Source: Verrucomicrobiota bacterium (lineage in GTDB: Bacteria; Verrucomicrobiota; Verrucomicrobiia; Chthoniobacterales; UBA10450). From it: a stretch of DNA of 19,381 nt. Within the stretch, counting starts at the first letter, position 1. Each line of letters begins with the position of its first letter. Location of the stretch: contig QHOM01000047.1 in assembly GCA_003218785.1 (NCBI GenBank), positions 1 through 19,381 on the forward strand, given 5' to 3'. Shown piece after piece: positions 1 through 6,629 of the stretch. A program made the translations under genes and the position numbers. The notes beneath the pieces are model-generated. The model was not told where the DNA came from and ran no database searches. It saw nothing but the letters and a program-made list of their open reading frames with translations.

Positions 1-1
1 G

Positions 2-682
2 ATTAAAAAGCCACAGCAGCGCTTTTTGCAGCGTCTCTTGCTAAACGATTACGTCGAACTCAAGCCGCGCCACAAACGCATCATTGTTCGTCGAATATTG
101 GACCGAGACCTTGCGCCCCCGGACGCCTGCACATCTCTGTTGTTGGACGGCTTACTAGAAGGCAAAGCTGCTGACGCAGCTAGAGCCTTTTGTGACGCTT
201 ATGATGCTATCGCATCGCAAGATGTCGGACGAATCGCATCAGTGATTTCTCGAGTAATTGATATCAAGAATGATTTGGTCGTCGATCAGTTGCAAACGCT
301 CCTCGAGATAAAAGATGATCAGCGGCAGGAGGATGCTGTGGCGACTATTTGCGATGTTCTTCTTCCGGACACAGCCATACCACCCGCAGATTTGAAAGCT
401 GTTCTCTTTCTCACCATGCATGGCTCAAAAGGACTTACAAAGAAAACCGTGATCATTCCGGGCCTGGAACAAGCTTGGATGCCTGGAAATGCCAAAGGTA
501 ATGCGCTCGCAGAGCGACAAAGACTCTTCTACGTCGCGATGACTCGCGCGACAGACAACGTCGTGATTACTTTTCCGCACAACCGTGGTGGCAACGACAG
601 TCTCAACTTCCCAATAGAAGGCCGCGGATCCGCAAGTTCCTTTATCGCCTGCACTGGTCTTTCGGTCCAGTACCACGAATGA
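2..682 (+). CDS. UvrD/PcrA-like superfamily 1 DNA helicase, C-terminal fragment
   Basis: The reading frame is open to the left edge of the window, so this is the 3' end of a longer gene; the TTG at 26 is only the first start-like codon inside. Two signatures of UvrD-family helicases are visible. Motif V is the stretch TMHGSKGLTKKTVIIPG, about two thirds of the way along. Motif VI is AERQRLFYVAMTRAT, with the arginine finger in MTRA. These motifs belong to the second RecA-like domain, which couples ATP hydrolysis to 3'-5' unwinding. The ATP-binding Walker A part lies outside the window. After motif VI only about 45 residues remain, so there is no long C-terminal tail or nuclease domain. It could be a plain repair helicase or the helicase of a defence or plasmid system; the visible part does not decide. 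A 7-bp hairpin follows the stop. Confidence 0.85.
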   Translation: MKKPQQRFLQRLLLNDYVELKPRHKRIIVRRILDRDLAPPDACTSLLLDGLLEGKAADAARAFCDAYDAIASQDVGRIASVISRVIDIKNDLVVDQLQTLLEIKDDQRQEDAVATICDVLLPDTAIPPADLKAVLFLTMHGSKGLTKKTVIIPGLEQAWMPGNAKGNALAERQRLFYVAMTRATDNVVITFPHNRGGNDSLNFPIEGRGSASSFIACTGLSVQYHE

Positions 683-700
683 TCTTCAAATCGCGTTTAA

Positions 701-729
701 CAATGACTTCGCCTCCCGTGCGGTCATTG
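701..729. terminator. Candidate hairpin terminator after the helicase gene
   Basis: CAATGAC (701-707) pairs with GTCATTG (723-729) around a 15-nt loop, 18 bp after the helicase stop. It is followed by the AT-rich tract AGTTTAAATTT and sits between two converging genes, so it could serve either strand. The rest of 730-855 shows no gene. It holds one more short dyad, GTGCCGG-AA-CCGGCAC at 783-798. Confidence 0.4.
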
Positions 730-855
730 AGTTTAAATTTCTAAAACGTGCGTCGCCCTATTGTGAGGTTTCGGCGTGGGTGGTGCCGGAACCGGCACGC
801 GAGAAGGGTGCGCTCCCCAATCCGTTTTATCCGCGTAATTCCGCGCGGTTACATC

Positions 856-1584
856 TCAGCGATTAACTTTCTTAATCGCAAAACCGATGTAGCCCCAGCG
901 GCCCCATTCGTAATGCGACGTGCGCTCCGCGTCGCAGCGGCCGGTTTTTCCATCGTGCGCGTATGTCTTCGCAACAAATTCCGGGAAAGCCGCGTTCATC
1001 TGCACGTCGTGCGACACCAGCAATCCGCCGTCGCGCAGCCGCGGCCAAAATTCTTGGAACTCCCAAAACATGTGCCGGTAGCTATGCGAGCTATCGTGCA
1101 GAAACATATCGATGGATGACGGCAGTTGGTCGCGCCTAAGGAAGTCTTCCACCTTGCCGCGGAGCGGCACGAATCCGCCTGAGGCGGACCGCAATTCGTC
1201 CGGGATCAAAGCGCCTTGCTCGCAATTTTCGCTCCATTCGATGCTGTACAGCCTGGCAGTGGTGAGCTTTTCATCCGCGAGCGCTTTCAAGATAAAGGCT
1301 GACGACATCCCAATAAATCCACCCGACTCGACCACCACCGCCGGCCGAAGCCACCGCGTCAATCCGTAGAGCGTTGCGCAATCGGGCGCTCCCATCACTC
1401 CTTCGCTGCCGTATGCGTCGCGGCGCCGGATCATCTCCGCCATGAAATTGCTCGCTCGGATTTCGGCGGCAAAACGGGCCACGCTGTCCCAGATGACGTA
1501 AAACGGCGTTGCAGATGACTCCTTCTGACTCGCTTTCTTTGATCGACGCCGCCATGGCAGCGAAAATGCCGGCACTTTTTTCAT
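856..1584 (-). CDS. Class I SAM-dependent methyltransferase (Methyltransf_24-like)
   Basis: A 242-residue protein if translation starts at the ATG at 1584; a TTG lies one codon upstream. The glycine-rich SAM-binding motif I is VVESGGFIGMS at about residues 84-94, following a hydrophobic strand and carrying the acidic residue that ends strand 1. Further on, IDMFLHDSSHSYRHM looks like the motif near strand 4 seen in Methyltransf_24 proteins. These are often encoded in glycan or secondary-metabolite loci and resemble cephalosporin hydroxylases and macrocin O-methyltransferases. The substrate cannot be read from sequence. It converges on the helicase fragment and diverges from xseB, so it is probably a single-gene unit. 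The N-terminal 25 residues are rich in Lys and Arg, with no signal peptide. Confidence 0.8.
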   Translation of the reverse strand: MKKVPAFSLPWRRRSKKASQKESSATPFYVIWDSVARFAAEIRASNFMAEMIRRRDAYGSEGVMGAPDCATLYGLTRWLRPAVVVESGGFIGMSSAFILKALADEKLTTARLYSIEWSENCEQGALIPDELRSASGGFVPLRGKVEDFLRRDQLPSSIDMFLHDSSHSYRHMFWEFQEFWPRLRDGGLLVSHDVQMNAAFPEFVAKTYAHDGKTGRCDAERTSHYEWGRWGYIGFAIKKVNR

Positions 1585-1705
1585 CAATTCGAGAGCGAAA
1601 ACATTCGCCGCACTTTCGATCAGCGCGAGAGTTATTTACTGACTTGGATGCTATGAAACCCAGCCTTTTCTCGGCAGCGAATTGTGCTTAATTCCCCGTT
1701 TGCCC

Positions 1706-2023
1706 GTGAGCAGCAAACCGAAGCAGCGCGAGACAGAGCTTAACTTTGAGGGCGCAATGGATCGCCTCGAAAAGATCGTCGAGCAAATGGAGTCTGGGAA
1801 ACTCCCGCTGGAAGATCTGATCGTGCGTTACGAGGAGGGAATGAATCTAGTGAAAATTTGTCAGGAGCGACTTGCCAATGCCGAGCGAAAGATCGAAATC
1901 ATTGCGCGCAATAACGCGGGCAAAACCGTAGTTAAGGATTTTGAGCCAGCGCCTGAACCGGCCGCTCCGGCCAAAGTGGTCGATGAATCCGAAAGCACAA
2001 ATGATGAAATCAAACTCTTCTGA
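1706..2023 (+). CDS. xseB: Exodeoxyribonuclease VII small subunit
   Basis: A 105-residue protein whose N-terminal half matches the XseB family: LNFEGAMDRLEKIVEQMES, then GKLPLEDLIVRYEEGM, then the helical segment with CQERLANAERKIEII. XseB forms short helical hairpins that bind the large subunit XseA; the complex degrades single-stranded DNA to oligonucleotides. GTG at 1706 is preferred as start because it leaves a short basic N-terminus before the conserved block; a TTG at 1682 would add eight residues of no family resemblance. The C-terminal 35 residues are Ala/Pro/Glu-rich and probably disordered, longer than in enterobacterial XseB (about 80 residues). Its last 23 bp overlap the start of dxs, implying co-transcription and likely translational coupling. 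xseA is not in the window. Confidence 0.93.
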   Translation: MSSKPKQRETELNFEGAMDRLEKIVEQMESGKLPLEDLIVRYEEGMNLVKICQERLANAERKIEIIARNNAGKTVVKDFEPAPEPAAPAKVVDESESTNDEIKLF

Positions 2024-3938
2024 GTCCGCCAAGCCGGCCGTCGCGCCTGCACGCTTGCTCGATGGGATCCGCTCGCCCGCGGATGTAAAAGCGCTGCGCG
2101 AACAAGATCTGCCGCAGCTCGCGCAGGAAGTACGCGATGAGCTGATCAAAGTCCTTTCACAAACAGGAGGACATCTGGGTCCAAATCTTGGCGTAGTTGA
2201 ATTGACAATCGCGTTGCATCGCGTTTTCGACACGCCGCGTGACCGGTTCGTTATGGACGTCAGCCATCAAGGCTACGTCCACAAAATGTTTACTGGGCGA
2301 CTCGATCGTTTTTCCACGATGCGGCAGTACGGCGGCCTCAATGGTTTTCTTTTGCGAACAGAAAGTGAACACGATTGCTACGGTGCCGGTCACGCGGGTA
2401 CTGCGCTTTCCGCTGGGCTCGGCATGGCAGTCGGCCGCGATTTGCGCGGCGGTGACGAGCATATCGTGGTCGTGGCGGGCGATGCCGCGCTCACCTGCGG
2501 GATCAGCTACGAAGCGCTTAACAATGTGAAAGCGCACACCAAGCGCTTCATCGTTGTGCTCAACGATAACGAATGGTCGATCGCGAAGAATGTCGGCGCG
2601 ATCGCAAATTATCTAAACAGCATCGTGGCAAGCCCCACTTTTGCTCACCTCCACGACAAAGCGCGCGATTTCGTGCGGGCGATCGCCGGAAAATCCGTCG
2701 TTCAGTTCGCACATAAAGTCGAAGAAAGCGTGAAGGGTTTGATTGTTCCCAGCGTCATCTTCGAGGAGCTCGGACTGCGTTACTACGGGCCGATCGATGG
2801 ACACGATATCCCGTTATTGATCCGGACATTTGAGTTTTTGAAGACGCAGGAAGAACCGGTTCTGCTGCACATTCTCACAAAGAAAGGCAAAGGGTATGAA
2901 CCGGCCATCAAGCAGCCGGACAAGTTCCACGGACTCGGCAAATACAAATTGGAGACCGGCGAGACAGCGCCAGCGCCGACGCCTACCTATTCGGAAATTA
3001 TCGGTAAAACGCTCGCGAAATTCGCGGAAACCAACCAAAAGATCGTCGCGATCACGGCGGCGATGCCGAGTGGGACCGGCCTCTCGCATTTTGCCAAGGC
3101 GCATCCGGATCGGTATTTCGACGTCGGGATTGCGGAAGAGCACGCCACACTTTTCGCCTGCGGGCTCGCGACGCAGGGCTTGACGCCGTTTCTCACGATC
3201 TATTCCACGTTCTTTCAGCGCGCCTACGACATGGCGATTCACGACATCGCGATCCAGAAACTAAGCGTCAGGCTCTGCATGGACCGCGCCGGATTAAGCG
3301 GGGACGACGGCCCAACGCACCATGGTCTGTTCGACATCGGTTACCTGCGGCACATACCGAACTGGGTGCACATGCAGCCGAAGAACGAAGACGAATTTGT
3401 CGATATGCTCTGGACGATGGCACACTACAACTCCGGTCCAATCGCCATCCGCTACCCGCGAGGTTCAGGGACGGGCGCGCAAATCAAAGCCGAACCGAGA
3501 CTTCTCGAGATCGGCAAGGCGGAAGTCGCGCAACATGGGCGCGACGTGGCGATCTTCGGATTGGGCAACATGTTCGAAGTTGCCGAAGAAGCCGCGGCCA
3601 AACTTGAAGAGAAAGGAATTTCCGTTGCGCTCATCAATCCGCGCTGGATCAAGCCGCTCGACACTGGCACGCTCGAATTCTTCGCGCGCAGCGTCGAAGT
3701 CGTCTGCACCATCGAAGATCACGTTTTGCACAACGGTTTTGGCTGCGCGGTGATGGAGCAGTTGCATTCGCAAATGATCAAAACGCCTGTGGTGCGTATC
3801 GGTTGGCCCGATCAATTCATCGAGCACGGCAGCATCCCGATCCTGCGAAAAAAGCATGGCCTCACTGCGGACGTGCTCGTGGAAAAGGTGCTGCCGCTCT
3901 TGAGCAAGAAATCCACCGTCCGGCCGACTGCGGCCTGA
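2001..3938 (+). CDS. dxs: 1-deoxy-D-xylulose-5-phosphate synthase, divergent form
   Basis: DXS condenses pyruvate and glyceraldehyde 3-phosphate with thiamine diphosphate to give DXP, the first step of the MEP isoprenoid pathway and a precursor for thiamine and pyridoxal. With the tandem ATGs at 2001/2004 the protein has 645 residues, normal for the family. Seen in order: the N-terminal DXS signature GHLGPNLGVVELTIALH; VSHQGYVHK; the ThDP motif region GDAALTCG (residue 160 on) with NDN about 28 residues later; the pyrimidine-domain DVGIAEEHAT, whose first Glu (about E379) corresponds to the catalytic Glu; DRAGLSGDDGPTHHG; and the C-terminal transketolase domain. The usual GDGALTGG reads GDAALTCG, and DVGHQAYPHK reads DVSHQGYVHK, so this is a divergent branch. 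The first codons overlap the end of xseB. Confidence 0.95.
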   Translation: MMKSNSSESAKPAVAPARLLDGIRSPADVKALREQDLPQLAQEVRDELIKVLSQTGGHLGPNLGVVELTIALHRVFDTPRDRFVMDVSHQGYVHKMFTGRLDRFSTMRQYGGLNGFLLRTESEHDCYGAGHAGTALSAGLGMAVGRDLRGGDEHIVVVAGDAALTCGISYEALNNVKAHTKRFIVVLNDNEWSIAKNVGAIANYLNSIVASPTFAHLHDKARDFVRAIAGKSVVQFAHKVEESVKGLIVPSVIFEELGLRYYGPIDGHDIPLLIRTFEFLKTQEEPVLLHILTKKGKGYEPAIKQPDKFHGLGKYKLETGETAPAPTPTYSEIIGKTLAKFAETNQKIVAITAAMPSGTGLSHFAKAHPDRYFDVGIAEEHATLFACGLATQGLTPFLTIYSTFFQRAYDMAIHDIAIQKLSVRLCMDRAGLSGDDGPTHHGLFDIGYLRHIPNWVHMQPKNEDEFVDMLWTMAHYNSGPIAIRYPRGSGTGAQIKAEPRLLEIGKAEVAQHGRDVAIFGLGNMFEVAEEAAAKLEEKGISVALINPRWIKPLDTGTLEFFARSVEVVCTIEDHVLHNGFGCAVMEQLHSQMIKTPVVRIGWPDQFIEHGSIPILRKKHGLTADVLVEKVLPLLSKKSTVRPTAA

Positions 3939-3941
3939 GTT

Positions 3942-4016
3942 TGGGTCAGCAACAGGAGCGACGAAACCGAGAAACGTTGCTTATCTGGTGGTCGCTCTAG
4001 ATGACATATTGACCCA
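3942..4016 (+). other. Nested inverted repeat after dxs
   Basis: TGGGTCA (3942-3948) pairs with TGACCCA (4010-4016), and inside it GAGCGAC (3956-3962) pairs with GTCGCTC (3991-3997). Both 7-bp pairings are perfect and properly nested, starting four bases after the dxs stop. There is no T-tract. It may end the xseB-dxs transcript or form a structured leader. Its right arm contains the -35 box proposed for the next gene. Confidence 0.4.
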
Positions 4017-4038
4017 CACAAGGAAAAACGGTTAGAGT
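4009..4038 (+). promoter_or_regulatory. Candidate sigma-70 promoter for the small membrane peptide
   Basis: TTGACC at 4009-4014 and TAGAGT at 4033-4038 are separated by 18 bp. Transcription would start near 4045, giving a leader of about 20 nt. The TTGACC box matches the one ahead of the peroxiredoxin gene in this window. The -10 box has four of six consensus bases. Confidence 0.45.
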
Positions 4039-4065
4039 GTCGGTTCGCACCGATCGGAGCGAACT

Positions 4066-4218
4066 GTGAGCATCGCTGAACGTGATTACATGCGGCGAGA
4101 CGACGAAGCGCCACAGATTAAGTGGAAATATGTCTTGATCATTCTGACCGGTGTAATCCTCCTGATCACGTTCGGCGTACAACATTGTTCAACAACGGCC
4201 GAGAAAGACCGTTGTTGA
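4066..4218 (+). CDS. Small single-span membrane protein (50 residues)
   Basis: GTG start with GGAG at 4056-4059, six bases upstream. The peptide begins MSIAERDYMRRDDE, a charged cytosolic N-terminus. One hydrophobic span follows, YVLIILTGVILLITFGV (about residues 22-38), and then a short tail with two cysteines. From memory, an N-terminus of the form MSI-x-x-RDYMR recurs on small membrane proteins in Verrucomicrobiota and Planctomycetota; its function is unknown and this was not checked. The last nine codons contain a perfect 9-bp inverted repeat, so the end of the gene doubles as a hairpin. It is a single-gene unit between dxs and the rnpB-derived repeat. Small size keeps confidence moderate. 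Confidence 0.55.
   Translation: MSIAERDYMRRDDEAPQIKWKYVLIILTGVILLITFGVQHCSTTAEKDRC
4190..4217 (+). terminator. Hairpin terminator candidate overlapping the small gene's 3' end
   Basis: CAACAACGG (4190-4198) pairs perfectly with CCGTTGTTG (4209-4217) around a 10-nt loop. The hairpin ends on the stop codon of the small membrane gene and is not followed by a T-tract, so it may terminate weakly or protect the 3' end. Confidence 0.45.
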
Positions 4219-4280
4219 TGCAAATCGCTCCCTATTGAAGACAACCGGCAAGAACGAGCGAACAGCGGGTCAGCATTGAT

Positions 4281-4507
4281 TAAAAAGCGAGGGGCACCTT
4301 CGTTTTGCGAACGCGCCCTTCATATTTCGATGGCGATAAGCCGAATTCTGTCGGCGTGATTGCTCACGCGGATGATTCATTTATCTCATCCAGCTCCAGT
4401 TTTGCTGGCGATGCGCCAAGATCGACATCTTCGCTCGCAAAACTGGGATTAGACGTCCGGCGAATTTTCACTCGCCATGATGCGACGATACCCGAGGATC
4501 AAACGGG
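4281..4507 (-). pseudogene. Partial duplicate of the 3' domain of RNase P RNA (copy B)
   Basis: On the minus strand this repeats the last about 225 nt of the intact rnpB at 6103-6508. The last 79 nt (4313-4391 against 6092-6169) differ at only three positions, and a second block, GATGCGACGATACCCGAGG and flank (to 4507), is also shared. It includes the conserved 3' signature around GACAGAATTCGGCTTA. Between the two blocks the sequence differs from rnpB but still folds. One stem is CCAGTTTTGC / GCAAAACTGG, enclosing TGGCG-ATG-CGCCA and AAGAT-CGAC-ATCTT hairpins. A second is GGCGA / TCGCC. The 5' half of RNase P RNA (GAGGAAAGTCC region) is absent, so it cannot act as RNase P. It ends in a hairpin followed by CTTTTTAA, a plausible terminator. 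Confidence 0.85.
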
Positions 4508-4607
4508 CTTCATACAGGCAGGCGGTGCCAAGGCAGGAGCGACGCGAGTATTCCCCGATGTATTTCCGCTGGCTCTCCGCGGAAAGAATGGGCAATCATT
4601 CGCGAGC

Positions 4608-5339
4608 ATGAACATCCGACCCCTCCTTTTCGCCGTCTCTTTCGCCATGTTTGGGTTTGCCGCCGCGCAGTCGGCCACAACGGATGATGCGATATCGCAG
4701 GACGAACTTGTTCGCCGCACACAAGAACTTTTCGATGCCGTCGTCCCAGGCAACTCAGAACCATGGAAAAAATATTTCGCCGATGACTGCATCTTTTCCG
4801 ATGAGAAAGGACGCACCATGAACAAGGCCGCGTTGGTCGCAGACATCAAGCCGCTGCCAAGTGGTTATTCTGGCACGATCAAGATCGCCAAAGTGCAAAG
4901 CATAATCCACGAGGAGACCGCGATCCTGAGTTACGATCTCGATGAGACGGAAACGGTCTTCGGCCAAAAACTCGCTGCTCGCTATCACGGCACAGACACC
5001 TGGCTGCGACGTAACGGCACGTGGCAGATCGCGGCCAGTCAGGCAATGCGCTATTATGAAGATCCCGCCGTCGGCCAAGCCGATCCAAAAAAGTTTGCGG
5101 ACTTTATTGCCACTTACGAGCTGGCGCCCGGACAAACCAAAACCGTTTCCATTGAGGGCGAAAAGTTGTACGTCGAGAGAAAAGGCAAACGCGAGCAACT
5201 CCTTCCGGAGACTTCCGATATCTTTTTCCGCAAACGTGTAGAGGGCCGCGTTCTGTTTCGCTACGCCGATTACGGAAAAGTCGATGCGCTCATCGATCGC
5301 CGAAACAACGAAGATATCATCTGGCGCAAAACGAAGTAA
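4608..5339 (+). CDS. Secreted NTF2-like (DUF4440/SnoaL-type) protein
   Basis: The ATG at 4608 gives 243 residues starting with a clear signal peptide (MNIRPLLFAVSFAMFGFAAA, then QSATTDD). The longer open frame back to 4305 runs through the RNase P duplicate and is not coding. Residues about 33-150 look like an NTF2-like fold of the DUF4440 type: EPWKKYFADDCIFSDEKGR near the start, ILSYDLDETETVFGQ in the middle, and YHGTDTWLRRNGTWQIAASQ at the end. The remaining about 90 residues, beginning after DPKKFADFIATYELAPGQ, form a second beta-rich domain like that found after beta-lactamase or DUF4440 domains (DUF3471-like). No catalytic residues are assigned. The gene lies between two rnpB 3'-end copies and is transcribed opposite to them. 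Confidence 0.78.
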   Translation: MNIRPLLFAVSFAMFGFAAAQSATTDDAISQDELVRRTQELFDAVVPGNSEPWKKYFADDCIFSDEKGRTMNKAALVADIKPLPSGYSGTIKIAKVQSIIHEETAILSYDLDETETVFGQKLAARYHGTDTWLRRNGTWQIAASQAMRYYEDPAVGQADPKKFADFIATYELAPGQTKTVSIEGEKLYVERKGKREQLLPETSDIFFRKRVEGRVLFRYADYGKVDALIDRRNNEDIIWRKTK

Positions 5340-5355
5340 ATCGCCGCGCGGACAT

Positions 5356-5387
5356 GCCGCCGCTGACAAGTGGTTTAAGCGGGCGGC
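5356..5387 (+). terminator. GC-rich hairpin after the NTF2-like gene
   Basis: GCCGCCGCT (5356-5364) pairs with AGCGGGCGGC (5378-5387) with a single bulged base and a 13-nt loop, 16 bp after the stop codon. No T-tract follows. Its position after the gene favours a terminator. Confidence 0.4.
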
Positions 5388-5459
5388 TAGGGCAAAATCC
5401 GAGGTTAGGGCCTTCCCTCCCTCGGACATGGGCGACGAAACCGAAGAGTTCGCAAGAAA

Positions 5460-5530
5460 GGCGAAGGGCGCCTTCGTTTCCGAAAGCACCTTTTGTATGA
5501 GATCTGGGTAAGCCGAATTCCTGTCGGCCC
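5460..5530 (-). pseudogene. Short duplicate of the rnpB 3' end and terminator (copy C)
   Basis: On the minus strand the segment reads GACAGGAATTCGGCTTACC near 5510-5527, the conserved last motif of RNase P RNA with one extra G. About 25 bases further on comes a hairpin whose loop and right arm, TTTCGGAAACGAAGGCGCC, are identical to the rnpB terminator. The left arm is changed (AAAGGTGC), leaving one mismatch and one G-U pair. Only about 70 nt are shared. It starts about 10 bp after the stop codon of the methyltransferase gene on the same strand, so it may now act as that gene's terminator. Confidence 0.75.
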
Positions 5531-5538
5531 AATGAACG

Positions 5539-6018
5539 CTAGATCCAACGCCGGACACGGCGTTTGTAGTTGAGATATTCCTCTCCGAACTTGCGCTCGA
5601 GATATCGTTCTTCGCGCGCGATGACGACGCGATCCATAAGAACGAGGCCGATCGGGACGGCGAGCAGCATCCACGCGGAATCGACCAGCATCGCGATTCC
5701 AAGCGTGCACAAAGCGAAACCGACATACACCGGATTGCGGGTGAAGCGATAAACGCCGTGCACGACGATGCGCGTACTCGGATTGAATGGAATTGGATCG
5801 GTGCCGGCGCGTTTCTGCGTGATAAATCCGCCAACGGTCAACGCGATTCCGGCGAAAACTAGCAGTGCGCCAAGTATCCATCGAAACGCCCCGTGCACAA
5901 AGCTGGTCGGAACGAACCATTCGAGCGCGAGCGACGCGAGGCTCGGCAGGACGAATAGAAGCGGCGGCGGGATTGGAATGCCGGGACGATCTTGTTCAGG
6001 CGGCAGTTCGGAAGGCAT
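5539..6018 (-). CDS. Isoprenylcysteine carboxyl methyltransferase-type membrane protein
   Basis: A 159-residue membrane protein with about four hydrophobic spans. Family marks are GVYRFTRNPVYVGF at residues 88-101, the conserved G-x-Y-x-x-x-R-(N/H)-P-x-Y segment that contacts SAM, and REERYLERKFGEEY at 135-148 near the C-terminus. Both are typical of the ICMT/phospholipid methyltransferase superfamily (PEMT, NnrU-like). Bacterial members of this size methylate unknown small or lipid substrates with SAM at the membrane; the substrate cannot be inferred. The start ATG at 6018 gives a Pro-rich N-terminus before the first span. The gene lies between the intact rnpB (its 3' side) and copy C, on the same strand as both, so read-through from the rnpB terminator is conceivable. 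Confidence 0.88.
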   Translation of the reverse strand: MPSELPPEQDRPGIPIPPPLLFVLPSLASLALEWFVPTSFVHGAFRWILGALLVFAGIALTVGGFITQKRAGTDPIPFNPSTRIVVHGVYRFTRNPVYVGFALCTLGIAMLVDSAWMLLAVPIGLVLMDRVVIAREERYLERKFGEEYLNYKRRVRRWI

Positions 6019-6060
6019 CGGAAGTAAAATCTAATCACGTCTTCGAGCGCGATACGAATC

Positions 6061-6100
6061 GAAAAAGAGAAGGGCGCCTTCGTTTCCGAAAGCGCCCTTC
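6061..6100 (-). terminator. Intrinsic terminator of rnpB
   Basis: On the minus strand GAAGGGCGC (6100-6092) pairs with GCGCCCTTC (6077-6069), and the product ends in TCTTTTTC. The loop also carries TTTCG/CGAA complementarity. This is a textbook rho-independent terminator directly after the RNase P RNA. Confidence 0.9.
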
Positions 6101-6102
6101 AT

Positions 6103-6508
6103 ATTTCGATGGCGGTAAGCCGAATTCTGTCGGCGTGTTTGCTCACGCGGATGATCATTTATCTCATCCCGCTTTCGCGGGACGTCCGATCCCGCAGTTG
6201 CGGGACCGAGATGCGACGATACCCGAGGATCAACGGGCCGGCTGCCCTCCCTCTGTTTGTCTTGCACCGCATGGGGTTTTTCATGCCTCGCGAATTACTC
6301 CGCGAGCGGTGAGCTCTTACCTCGCCTTTTCACCCTTGCCTGTGCCTTTGTTGCCAAAGAACCGGCGGTGTCTTTTCTGTGACACTCTCCGTCGCCGCAG
6401 TTTTTCAAGTGCGGCGCCCGCGTGTTCTACGCGGCATGCTGCCGTATGGTGTTCGGACTTTCCTCCAGCAAGCCAAACGGCTCACCAGCGATCATCTGCC
6501 ATCGGCGA
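6103..6508 (-). ncRNA. rnpB: RNase P RNA (bacterial type A)
   Basis: The catalytic RNA of RNase P, which removes 5' leaders from pre-tRNAs. All main conserved blocks are present on the minus strand in order: GAGGAAAGTCCGAACACC (6465-6448), AGAGTGTCACAGAAA (about 6388-6374), GGTAAGAGCTCACCG (6321-6307), and the 3' block GACAGAATTCGGCTTAC (6131-6115). Helix P1 closes with CGATGGC (6504-6498) against GCCATCG (6113-6107), which fixes the ends to within a few bases and gives about 405 nt. Near the 3' side two hairpins, CCCGC-AACT-GCGGG and CCCGC-GAAA-GCGGG, lie where P18 and neighbours are expected; the second has a GNRA loop. TGTGCTAAAT, just upstream of the 5' end, resembles an extended -10 box. 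Open frames crossing the region are not coding. Two truncated copies of its 3' end lie downstream. Confidence 0.96.
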
Positions 6509-6629
6509 GCAATTTAGCACAAGATCGAAAAGCTGGAAGCCATGAATCCAAGAGGAATCAGGACCGCAGAAAAAAGGGTTAACAATTAATTTCGTGGTTT
6601 CCTGGTTTCCTGATTCGCTCCATCTAAAT

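Noticed and set aside
748..1369. Plus-strand frames over the methyltransferase gene
   Set aside because: They are shadows of the minus-strand gene, whose SAM motif is clear.
4305..4607. N-terminal extension of the NTF2-like protein back to 4305
   Set aside because: It is the antisense of the RNase P duplicate; a signal peptide starts at 4608, which gives the natural start.
4755..5834. 359-codon minus-strand frame opposite the NTF2-like gene
   Set aside because: It overlaps two real genes on either strand and crosses rnpB copy C; its text is low-complexity and Ser/Arg-rich.
5865..6545. Long plus-strand open frame across 5865-6545
   Set aside because: It runs antisense through the intact rnpB and into the ICMT gene; it has no protein-like text apart from the RNA's translation.
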